Shown piece after piece: positions 45,301 to 57,300 of a DNA stretch of 64,000 nucleotides. The position numbers and the translations under genes are program-made. The stretch comes from Papio anubis. Lineage: Eukaryota > Chordata > Mammalia > Primates > Cercopithecidae. Location: assembly GCF_008728515.1 (NCBI RefSeq), contig NC_044995.1, forward strand, positions 40,567,536 through 40,631,535, in the 5' to 3' direction. Within the stretch, counting starts at the first letter, position 1, and the number at the start of each line of letters is the position of its first letter. The notes beneath the pieces are model-generated. The model worked only from the letters and a program-made list of their open reading frames with translations. It was not told where the DNA came from and searched no databases.

Positions 45301-48300
45301 TGTCCCTCACACGGTCCTCAGTGTCCCAGCCACCATGGCTCCTTACACCAGGACATTGTGGGCACCTGAAGAGGTGCCTGCCCAGGCCTCAGGGATCAGG
45401 GAGGACTTCCTGGAGGAAGGGTTGGCTAAGCTGCAATCCCAGCTACTCCAGAGGCTGAGGCAGGAGAATCACATGAACCTGGAAGGCAGAGGTTGCAGTG
45501 AGCCAAGATCACACCACTGCACTCCAGCCTGGGCGACAGAGTGAGACTCCATTTAAAAAAAAAAAAAGCTTCTATACATGGACACCTACTATGTACCTCT
45601 ATATAGCAGAAGTATATATGAACAGTGAGCAGACATTAGCCAGACAAGGAGGAGCGGGAGAAGACGGGCATTCCAGGCACGGGAACAGCATGTGTAAAGG
45701 CTCAGAGGCAGGGACAGAAAGACGGTTAGTCAGGCTGGGGTAGAGCTGGTCTGAAGCTGGGCGCTCCAGACCCTTCCTGGAGGATGTCCCAGCTGCTCCC
45801 CTGCAGCTCCTGCCCCCGACTCTTGGCAGGACGAAGCCGTGGAACGCTGTAGCCGCCCAGAGCCACCCCGCGAGCACTTTGGACAGAGGATCTTGGTCAA
45901 GTGTCTGTCGCTCAAGTGAGTGTACCGATGTGTCCCTCTTCTTAGATGCGTGAAAGGACCGCGTGGGTTCCGGTGGGGTACACACTACATGAGTAGTGCC
46001 ATTACCGTGTGCGGCCCTGTCACCTATGTGGCCACCTATGGGCTTTTATAGGGGGAAGTAAGACTTCCTTTTTCGTTATCCCAAGTCGCCAATTCTTAAG
46101 TGCCAATTGTATGCCAGGATCAGTTCTCAGCCTTTCATGTATATGAACCCATCTAATCTTCACCACAACCTCATGAAGTGGGCAAAGGTGGGGAAACTGA
46201 GGCACAGAGTGGTAACATCATGGTGCCAAGACCATACAACTTGTGAAGCTGGAGTCTGGCGCTTGCCGGCCCTGCTGCTGGGATCCAGGGTTTGGCTGGG
46301 AGGCTTTGGGGCGGGTGCTAGTGACCCTGGGCCTGGCTCTCAGCCCCCTCCACACCAGCCCCCAGGGAGCAGCAGAAGTGCGTGGGAACAGAGTTGAACA
46401 GGATGTGGACTTGGACCTGAGCCTGGCCCTGCCTCTCCCCACCCCGAGTTCCTGCTTGGATCAGGGCAGGAAAGGGAGGCTCCATGCTGGCCTGAGGCCT
46501 GGGTGGGCCTCCTGCCCTAAACACAAGGATTGGGAACTGGCTCTGTGGGCTCATCCAGTCATTCAACAAACACTTACTGGCCGGGCGCGGTGGCTCCCAC
46601 CTGTAATCCTAATACTTTAGGAAGCGAGGTGGGCGGATCACCAGAGCCAAGTTTGAGACCAGCCTGGCCAACATGGCAAAACACCATCTCTACTAAAAAA
46701 AAAAATTAGCCAGACGTGGTGGCAGGCACCTGTAATCCCTGCTACTCAGGAGGCTGAGGCAGGAGAATCACTTGACCCGGAGAACGGAGGTTGCGGTGAG
46801 CTGAGATTGTGCCACTGCACTCCAGCCTCAAAAAACAAACAAAAAAAAACATTTATGAAGTCCCTACTGTATACAGGACACATAACCATGTAATGACCAC
46901 GCAGAGCCAGGATAAGTGACACTGAAAGTGTGTAGAGTCCTGGAGGAGGCTCCTGACCCAGCTTGAGGGGTAGGAGCGGGTATCTGGGACAGCTTCCCTT
47001 GCAGAGGGACGTGTACGTGGAGACTCAGTGAGGAAGAGGAACTGGCTGAATAGAGAGGATGGAAGGGATGTAACGGGGAGTACTCAGTGTTTCAGTTTGG
47101 AGGTGCATGGTGAGCGGAGGCCAGCAAGGTAGAGTAAGACAGGGAAGGACTTATGGTGGCCATTCAGGTGAGCGAGATGGGAACTCCATGCAGCGTGACA
47201 GTGGTGGCAGATGACACCCCAGAAAAGAGAGACGGGGAAGCCCAGAAGTTGAGAATTTCAAGATGTGGGGATTGTTGAGCCCAAAACTGCCCCCATGCCA
47301 ACTGAAAAAGGGCTGTGGTTGCAGGGAGGAGGAACTCTGTGTGAGTTACTTACTAAGGGTGTAGGAAGGGGGAAAAAAAAGTTTCAGTGTCGGCCGGGCA
47401 CGGTGGCTCACGCCTGTAATCCCAGCATTTTGGGAGGCCGAGATGGGCGGATCACGAGGTCAGGAGATCGAGACCAGCCTGGCCAACATGGTGAAACCCT
47501 GTCTCTACTAAAAACACAAAAAATTGGCCGGGCACAGTGGCTCATGCCTATAATCCCAGCACTTTGGGAGGCCGAGGTGGACGGATCACGAGGTCAGGAG
47601 ATCGAGACCACAGTGAAACCCTGTCTCTACTAAAAACACAAAAAATTAGCCGGGCGCAGTGGTGGGCACCTGTAGTCCCAGCTACTCAGAGGCTGAGGCA
47701 GGAGAATGGCATGCACCCGGGAGGCGGAGCTTGCAGTGAGCTGAGATCGCACCACTGCACTCCAGCCTGGGTGAGACAGCGATACTCCATCTCAAAAAAG
47801 AAAAAACAAAGAGAAAATTAGCCAGGCGTGGTGGCACGTGCCTGTAGTCCCAGCTACTCAGGAGGCTGAAGCAGGAGAATTGCTTAAACCCAGGAGGCAG
47901 AGGTTGCAGTGAGCCAAGATCGCGCCACTGCACTCCAGCCTGGGCAAAAGAGCAAGACTCTGTCTCAAAAAAAAAATAAAAAAAACTTTAGTGCCTCAGT
48001 TTCCCCTTTTGCAAAATGAGATGTACCTTTTCTACAAGCCCTTAAGTGGCGGTTCCATGTGGCCCAGTGGGAGTCAGATGCCCTCCACCTTGGGCCCCAA
48101 GAGGGAGTGGGGTGTGTGGATGGCGGGAAGTATTAAGGAGAACCCCCTCCCTCCCATTTACTTGTAGGTTTGAGATTGAAATTGAGCCCATCTTTGGGAT
48201 CTTGGCTCTGTATGACGTGCGGGAGAAAAAGAAGGTAGGAGCCCCTTTTTTCTCTTTCCTCCCCTTCCTCCTCCTTGTTGGGGGGCTGTGGGCTTCCTAG

Positions 48301-51300
48301 AGGTAGTGGCCCAGCTGCCTCTGGTGTCCCCAGATCTCGGAGAACTTCTACTTCGACCTGAACTCGGACTCCATAAAGGGGCTGCTTCGGGCTCATGGCA
48401 CCCACCCTGCCATCTCCACCTTGGCCCGCTCTGCCATCTTCTCCGTGACCTACCCCTCACCTGACATCTTCCTGGTCATCAAGGTGCCTGCTGGGGCTGG
48501 GCAAGGGGGTGGTAATACCGAATGCCTGTCACTGGTTCAGTCCCTGCCTTCACAGCATGAGACAGATACATCACCAAGAAGGGTAATCAGGGCTGTTGCC
48601 GGGGTCACACAGGCCGGGAGGAGGTCCCTAACCCAACTCAGGTGGGGAGAAATCACCGAGGGCTTCCAGGGAGAGGCGACAGTTGAGCTGAGAACCATAA
48701 GTGGGCAGCCTGGGAAGAAAAACCATCCCTGGGCACATGTGACAGGCTGGGGTCCTCGGAGGCAGGTGAGATGCTGTTGGGAAGTTTGTGGACAGATGAA
48801 AGACCTAGTTGGTACCCTCATTTGAGATTTTCTCTTTCTGGGAGTGAGGACAAGTTGCTTTTCTCAAAATCTTCAATTAGGTTGCAATGATGTGTCCACA
48901 GGCAGGTGCTGCTACGGTCACGTTTCACAGGGATCCCACCTTCAGTCCTCACCACAGGCCCCAAGGTGGAGGGGTGCTATGGCTCCCATTGGGGAAACTG
49001 AGGCACAGAGTAGCTAGGGTCCCACTGCCCAGGGTCTCACAGCCCCTGAGTGGTCAGGATTGGAGTCTAGGCCTCATGGCTCAGAGCCATGTCCAGAGTG
49101 GCCTCTGTTTACACTAACAAAGAAAAATGTAGGGAAGGCCAGGCACGGTGACTCATGACTGTAGTCCTAGCACTTTGAGAGGCTGAGACGGGAGGATCGC
49201 TTTAGCCCAGGAGTTCGAGACCAACCTGGCCAACATGGTGAAACCCATTCTCTACTAAAAATATAAAAATTAGCTGGCGTAGTAGCAGGTGCCTGTAATC
49301 CCAGCTACTGTCCAGGCTCAGGCAGGAGAATTGCTTGAACCCGGGAGGCAGAGGTTGCAGTGAGCCGAGATTGCATCATTGCATTCCAGTCTGGGTGATA
49401 GAGCGAGACTCCATTTCAAAAAAAAAAAAAAAAAAAAAAGCCAGGTGTGGTGGGTCATGCCTGTAATCCCAGCTACTTAGGAGGCTGAGGCAGGAGAATC
49501 GCTTGAACTCAGGAGGCAGAGGTTGCAGTGAGCTGAGATCCCACCACGAACTTCAGCCTGGGCAACAGGGGAAACTCTGTCTTAAAAAAAAAAAAAAAAA
49601 AAAAAAAAAGGCCGGGCGCGGTGGCTCGCGCCTGTAATCCCAGCACTTTTGGAGGCCAAGGCGGGCGGATCACGAGGTCAGGAGATCGAGACCATCCTGG
49701 CAAACATAGTGAAACCCTGTTTCTACTAAAAATACAAAAAAATTAGCCAGGTGTGGTGGCAGGTGCCTGTAGTCCCAGTTACTCAGGAGGTTGAGGCAGG
49801 AGAATGGCATGAACCCGGAGGGGGCGGAGCTTGCAGTGAGCGGACATCACGTCACTGCACTGCAGCCTAGGCGACAAAGCAAGACTGTATCTCAAAAAAA
49901 AAAAAAAATTTGCATGGCAAGCCGGGGACGTGATGGCTCATGCCTGTTATCCCAGCACTTTGGGAGGCAGAGGTGGGGGCATCACTTGAGCCCAGGAGTT
50001 TGAGACCAGCCTGGGCAACATAGCGAGACCCCTGTCTCTATAATACATACATACATACATACATACATAAATGTAAATAAATAAGTAAATGTAGGGAAAA
50101 TATCACCAGCTAAAGGTGGGCTTGGAGTTTGGGGGTGGATCTGAAGAATGGGAGGGAGTAGCCACCAGGCAGGTCAAGCACTAACCCTTGATCCTAAGGA
50201 CAGTGGGAGCCATGGGAGGTGTTGGAGCAAAAGCCTTCATATGATAGGAGTGTCTGAGGGCCCATGAGGGGTCCTGGAGGCTGGGGAGTCAGTAGGAAGG
50301 AACAGAGCGTTCGGGCGGCGCCTCACTGGATTCATTCATCTGCCCCGCAGTTGGAGAAGGTGCTTCAGCAAGGGGACATCAGTGAGTGCTGTGAGCCTTA
50401 CATGGTGATGAAAGAAGTAGACACAGCCAAGGTAAGTGTGTGGGGGCTGAACCAGGGGCAGGCCAGATTCCTGACTCAGCAGGGCTAGGATGCTGAGCTG
50501 GCAGGGGACGGGGGTCTCCCCATAGAACAAAGAGAAGCTAGAGAAGCTGCGCCTGGCGGCTGAGCAGTTCTGCACCCGCCTGGGCCGCTACCGCATGCCC
50601 TTTGCCTGGACGGCCGTGCACTTGGCCAACATCGTGAGCAGCGCTGGGCAGCTGGACCGGGACTCTGACTCGGAGGGCGGTGAGGAGGCGGGGCTAACAG
50701 CCCTGGGGCGGGAATCGGGGCGGGGCTAAAGGGTGGTGCTGACAGGCCTGGGGCGGGGCTACGGAGCGAGTGGGGTGCGCCCTCTGCTGGCCGAACTGTG
50801 CCGCCCCTGAGTCTCCTTGTTTCATCTTGGTCCCCCTTTTGTCATTGTCACTCCCTCCTCTAGAGCGCCGGCCAGCTTGGACAGACCGCCGCCGTCGGGG
50901 GCCCCAGGACCGGGCGAGTAGTGGGGACGACGCCTGCAGTTTCTCTGGCTTCCGCCCAGCCACGCTAACTGTCACAAACTTCTTTAAGCAGGTGTCCTAC
51001 CCCGGGGCCAGGGACTCCCCTTCTCCCCGCTGGCTGCATCAGCCCTGGGGACCCCTAGCCCCCCGGCCCAGGCTGACGGGAGCGGGTCCCATGTAGGAGG
51101 CTGAGCGACTTAGTGACGAGGACCTCTTCAAGTTCCTGGCTGACATGAGGCGCCCGTCGTCCCTGCTGCGGCGACTACGTCCTGTGACTGGTGCGTGACA
51201 CACCCCGTACACAAGAAGTATCACTCTCACTCAGTCACTCAACAAACCTACACCGAGAGCACCTACTGTGCCAGGGGCATCAGAGACCCAACCGTGACCT

Positions 51301-54300
51301 TGATAGACAAATCCCTGACCTCGGGGGCTAACTGTGCCTTCTAATGAGGACCATAGACAAGAAGCAGAATTAATAAGATGGATATAGGGTGGATAATGGG
51401 TGGATAATGGCAGCAGGGCAGGCAGGGGTCCTGGGGGCAGAGTTGATCAAATGTAGGGGTAAGGCTGGGGTGCAGTGGCTCAAGCCTGTAACCCCAATAC
51501 TTTAGGATACTGAGGCAGGAGGAAGATCGTTTGAGTGCAGGAGCTCAAGACCAGCCTGGGGGCCAGGTGCAGCGGCTCATACCTGTAATCCCAGCACTTT
51601 GGGAGGCCGAGGTATGCAGATCACTTGAGGTCAGGAGTTTGAGACCAGCCTGGCCAACACGGTGAAACTCCGTCTCTACTAAAAATACAAAAATTCACCT
51701 GGTGTGGTGGCACACACCTGTAATCCCAGCTACCTGGGAGGCTGAGGCAGGAGAATCACTTGAACTGGGGAGGCAGAGGTTGCAGTGAGCCAAGATCGCC
51801 CCACTGCACTCCAGCCTGGGCGACAGAGCCCGATTCCACTTAAAAAGAAAAACGAAAACAAAAACAAACTGTAGGATGAGAGACAGCAGAGTTGAGGGCA
51901 ATCTCTGGACTTGGCACCTGAGGGACACAGCCCCCAGTCCACAGAGAACATCGTGGGAGAGCCTGCCCTGACTCCACAGCCCAGACAGGGTGGGCTGGGC
52001 CGGGAGGCTCCCAGGCAGGTGCAAACCAGTTCTTCCCTTCCCAGCCCAGCTCAAGATCGACATTTCTCCAGCTCCGGAAAATCCCCACTTCTGCCTCTCC
52101 CCCGAGCTGCTTCATATCAAGCCCTACCCGGACCCCAGGGGCCGGCCCACCAAGGAGATCCTGGAGTTCCCTGCTCGCGAAGTCTATGCCCCCCATACCA
52201 GCTATAGGTACGGCATCTGGGGCCCAGCTGGGCACTTGAATGCAAGGTATTCGTACATCATGCTGGGTGGGGTCTCCCTAAGCCGAGGACACACACAGAC
52301 ACCCTGGGTGAGATGCCACGACTCTGCTTTAATAAGGGGGGTGTGTAGGCATGAAAGGGTACACATCCTTCCTCCACCCCTCCCCAATGGGGCTACGTCC
52401 TCTGCCTTTGTCCCTGCCTGCGTCTGTCTCTGCTCTGTGCTCAGAAGTGGGGCCCGGCGCCCTGGCTGATCCTAGTGAACAGGCAGCTCCTCCCTGTTCA
52501 GGGGCCTCATGGGGCGTGGAAGTGTTCCTTGCAGCATGGTTGGTCCTCAGTTCCATCCAGGCAGATTCAGGCTGGGAGCGCCGCTTTGTGGATTCTGGGG
52601 AGGGAGATGTGGCTCATCCCAGGTGAGGGGGCCCCTTTTCAGCTGCCCTGTGCACCCCCCATCCAACTGCCCTGCCTCCCAAACCCCCGCCAGGCTCACC
52701 TCTCCTGGATCTGTCGCAGCCGATGCTGCTGTGCCACCATCTCCCGCCTCTGCCGCTGCACGTGGCCTGTGAGGGCCCACAGGATGTGGCTCTGCTTGTC
52801 AGCGTGAGCCTGTGGGGGTCAGAATGGAAACCTCAGCTGACAGCCACCTCACCTCCCATCTCCTGACCCCCTGCCCTGGCCCCGCTATTGTATCTGTGTG
52901 ACCCAGCAAGTCAGCAATGCTCTTTGGCCTCAGTTTCTCCATCTGTACAATGGGGATAAAATAGGACTCACTTCATGGGGAGGTGATAAACATCGTATGG
53001 ATTTTTTTTTTTTTTTTTTTTTTTTTGAGACAAAGTCTCGCTCTGTCACCCAGGCTGGAATGCAGTGACATGATCTTACCTCACTGCAACCTCCACCTCC
53101 CGGGTTCAAGCAATTCTCCTACCTAAGCCTCTTGAGTAGCTGGAACTACAGTCACGTGCCACCAGGCCCAGCTAATTTTTTGTATTTTTAGTAGAGATGG
53201 GGTTTCACCGTGTTGGCCAGGCTGGTCTCCAACTCCTGACCTTAAGTGATCCACCCGCCTCAGCCTCCCAAAGTGCTGGGATTACAGATGTGAACCACCA
53301 AGCCCGGCCATTGTATGGATTATTAAAGGGCATAGAACAGTGCTGGGTACTTATTGGGTGCTTACAAAATATTACTAGTTTCTCTAGTAGTAAGAATTTA
53401 TTGGCCAGGTGCTCACACCTGTAATCCCACCACTTTGGGAAACCAAGGTAGGCAGATCCCTTGAGGTCAGGAGTTTGAGACCAGCCTGGCCAACATGGTG
53501 AAATGCCATCTGTACTAAAAATACAAAAATTAGCTGGTGCACCTGTAATTCTAGCTACTCTGGAGGCTAAAGCAGGAGAATTACTTGAACCCAGGAGGTG
53601 GAGGTTGCACTGAGCCAAGATCATGCCACCGTACTCCAACCTGGGTGACAGTGAGACTCTGTCTGATAAAAAAAAAAAAAAAAGAATTTATTGAGCGCCA
53701 ACTGTGTGCCCGCCCCATGCTGAATATTTCACCTGCATTGAGTACCTGGCCCTACTGTGAGACACCAGGTGTTGCCCTTATTTGCAAATGGAAAACTGAG
53801 GCACACAAAAGGACTTGGTTTTTGTCTGGGGACATGCAGAGTAGAGGCCACAGAGCTGGGAGGCTGATCTGGGAGGTCTTTGGGACTTAGGTGCAGAAGT
53901 GAGTTCTGGCCGGGGATCAGGGTCTCAGCCTGCTAGGGCTGGGGGAGCCCCTTACCTTTAAGACCTCAAATTCTTGGTAGGCAGGGCCCAGCCAGGCGCT
54001 CCTCAGCTGGACTTCTAGCCGCCGCACACTGTCCTGTAGCACCTTCTGTGCCTGGGCCACCTCCTCCAGCACCTCGGCTATGGCCTCTGCCTTCAGCTGC
54101 AGAATATCCTCCTCCATCTGCTTAATAAACAGGGGGTCACTAGTAGGATGACCAACTCATCTTTGTGTACCTAAGGATTTGCCTGAGTTTATTGCTGAAA
54201 ATTTTGTATCCCAGGAATCCCCTCAGTCCTGGGCAAACCAGGATGGTTGGTTACCCTAGACATGAACTCCTCTTCGAACTCCTGGCCACCCCACAGTGTC

Positions 54301-57300
54301 GCAGCTGCGGTGCCCACCTGAGTCTCCAACAGGCTTGCCCGAAGTTCCTGGGCTGCATCCCGGCCCCGGCTGACCTCCTGCCCCAGGAGTTCCACTGTGC
54401 GGCCATAGAGACCCAGGCTGTTCCTGGCCTTTGTCAGCCGTCCCTCCGTGGTCTTGTACACACCATTGAGGGCCTGGCCCAGCTGCAGGGTCCCGTGGAA
54501 GAGCAGGGTCAGCTCCTCATGCTCTGCCAGTTCTGGGCTGCCCACGGGGGCCGCTGAGGCAGGCTGGATCACCATTGCCAGGGCCCACAGCAGGCACAGA
54601 GCAGGCACTGGCATGACTGAGGGTCTGAGTGTGTAGCCACAGCACCGCCACTGAAGCCTTTTATGTCTCACACCCCCACTGATCCCCAGTCAATCGTTAA
54701 CTGGCCAGCCGGGTGCCCCGCATTGCACAAGGGCCTGGTGGTGGTGCGATAGTTGCATCATACAAATGTCCGGCTGGGCCACGCCGGGATCACGCTTCCT
54801 GGGGCTCAGGGCCAGGTGTGGGTGGGGGGCATTGGGAGAGGACGGGCCCCAGACCCCGCTGGGAGTTCCTGAGACTCACCATGCTGAGCCTGTTTCTCCA
54901 TCTATGAATAGGCATCGCAATGATGATGGTAATAATAGTGAAGTTTTTTGTTTTTGTTTTTGTTTTTTTTTTGAGACGGAGTCTCGCTCTGTCACCCAGG
55001 CTGGAGTGCAGTGGCCGAATCTCAGCTCACTGCAAGCTCCACCTCCCAGGTTTATGCCATTCTCCTGCCTCAGCCTCCCGAGTAGCTGGGACTACAGGCG
55101 CCCGCCACCTCGCCCGGCTAGTTTTTTGTATTTTTTAGTAGAGACGGGGTTTCACCGTGTTAGCCAGGATGGTCTTGATCTCCTGACCTCGTGATCCGCC
55201 CATCTCGGCCTCCCAAAGTGCTGGGATTACAGGCTTGAGCCACCGTGCCCGGCCAATAGTGAAGATTTTATAAGCATTGAGGGCTTTTATTGGCCTGGTT
55301 AGTAGCCAAGGGGGCAGGTGCAGGTGGCAGAGACTCTCCCAAGGTCACACAGCCTGATCTCCAAGACGTGCATATACCCGGATCACCACTGACTGCCATT
55401 TTACTCCCTGGGAGATTGTGCAAGTACCTTGGTTTCCCCTCCTGTAAAATGGTGGTGATGTTAGTCCTGCCTCATGAGCTACTTGTCAGAAGTAAATGAG
55501 TGATTTCATGTTGAGTGCTTAGAACAGAGCCTGGCACACAGTAGGTGCAATTATTGTATTGTTGTAGTAATAGTGTTTGGTGCAATTATTGTCATTGTTG
55601 TTATTTATCATCATCAGTATCGTTACAAAGGCTCAGCTGGAAGGCCTGAAGTGCCCATTATACACACAGGGAAACTGAGGCCCAGAGAGAGGTCAAGGCT
55701 TGCACAGAGTTGCCTCTGGGGGAAGGAGGCAGGACTCTGACTCTGGCCTCAGTTTCCGCACCTGAGAAATAGGCCACATAATTCTAGTGACCTCCTAGGG
55801 GAAGGGCAGTCAGGCCCTTGGGTGGGGCTTAGGCTTGACCACTGGCCACCTGAGCCACCTTGGAACTCTGGCCCCGAGTGCTTCGTTCTTCTCTGCCTTC
55901 TGTGTGTCACTGTGTCCACGAGTGCCTCTGATGTCTTTCTGTGTTTCCACCCTCTACCACGCTGTTCCCAATCCGTGCTTTGAGGGTACTCACTTGTCCT
56001 CCACCTTCTGCCCTCTGTCCTATCTCCTGCCTGATACCTGTATTACCTCTCACCTGGCCCTCAATGCCCCAGCCTCATGACCCACTCTTCCCGGACTGTC
56101 TGTGCTCCCAGCCAGCCTTGTCCCATCACCCCAGCCTCATATGTGCACCTTCAGGGGCCCTGTTCCTCTGACACCCCCATCCTGCCCCCGACAGGAACCT
56201 GCTGTACGTGTACCCGCACAGCCTCAACTTCAGCAGCCGCCAGGGCTCCGTGCGCAACCTTGCCGTGCGAGTGCAGTACATGACAGGCGAGGACCCCAGC
56301 CAGGCCCTGCCGGTCAGTGACTGCACCCCAGGGAAGGAGGGGAGGGCATCCCCCATGGGTTCCTCATGCATCCACTCCGCCAGGTCATCTTTGGCAAGTC
56401 CAGCTGCAGTGAATTTACCCGCGAGGCCTTCACACCAGTGGTCTACCATAACAAGTATGTAGGGGGACACGTGAGGAACTCGGGGGCACTCATGGGGATA
56501 GGAGGATGTCCCTTATATATACACATAGGGCAGCATCGATGAGAAGATGGGGGGCAGGAAGAAGAAGAGAGGTAGAGGCTCCCAGAGTGCTAATGAGGGA
56601 AGTTGAGGCAGAGAGCAGAGACAGTGAGGCCCAGCAGCAATGCAGGTGTGGCATGGCAGAGGTGATGGGGCAGACAGTGGGGAGCCCAGCCCCCAGTAGA
56701 TCCCCCAGCCTGATTCTCCCAGGTCCCCTGAGTTCTACGAGGAGTTCAAGCTGCATCTTCCAGCCTGCGTGACAGAGAACCATCACCTGCTGTTCACCTT
56801 CTACCATGTCAGCTGCCAGCCCCGGCCGGGCACTGCCCTGGAGACGCCCGTGGGCTTTACTGTGAGCCGTCCCCTCCCTCCCTCCCTCCCCCTGAGCCCT
56901 CCTCGTCCCCAAGCCTGGCTGCAGACCTGACCTCCAGCCTCTCCCCAGTGGATCCCACTGCTGCAGCATGGGCGCCTGAGGACCGGCCCCTTCTGTCTCC
57001 CAGTGTCCGTGGACCAGCCGCCGCCCAGCTATTCCGTGCTCACACCCGATGTATGTGCCCCGGAGCGCCTGCCTGCCAATGCACTCTCCCCAGAAGCACT
57101 CCCGAGTCACCTGCCTTCCTTCCTTTCAATCCTGGGAGGCTTGTTGGCCTCTACTGGTGCCTCCAGGGCCCCTGTGTAGCTCATTATCCCCTTATTAATG
57201 CCTCTCTGTGTCCTACCTGTCCTCCGCAAAGATTCCCGTTGCATCTCTGCTCCATTCCCACTTTAGCACCCTGCTTGCCTTCCTGATCACTGTCCCCTGC

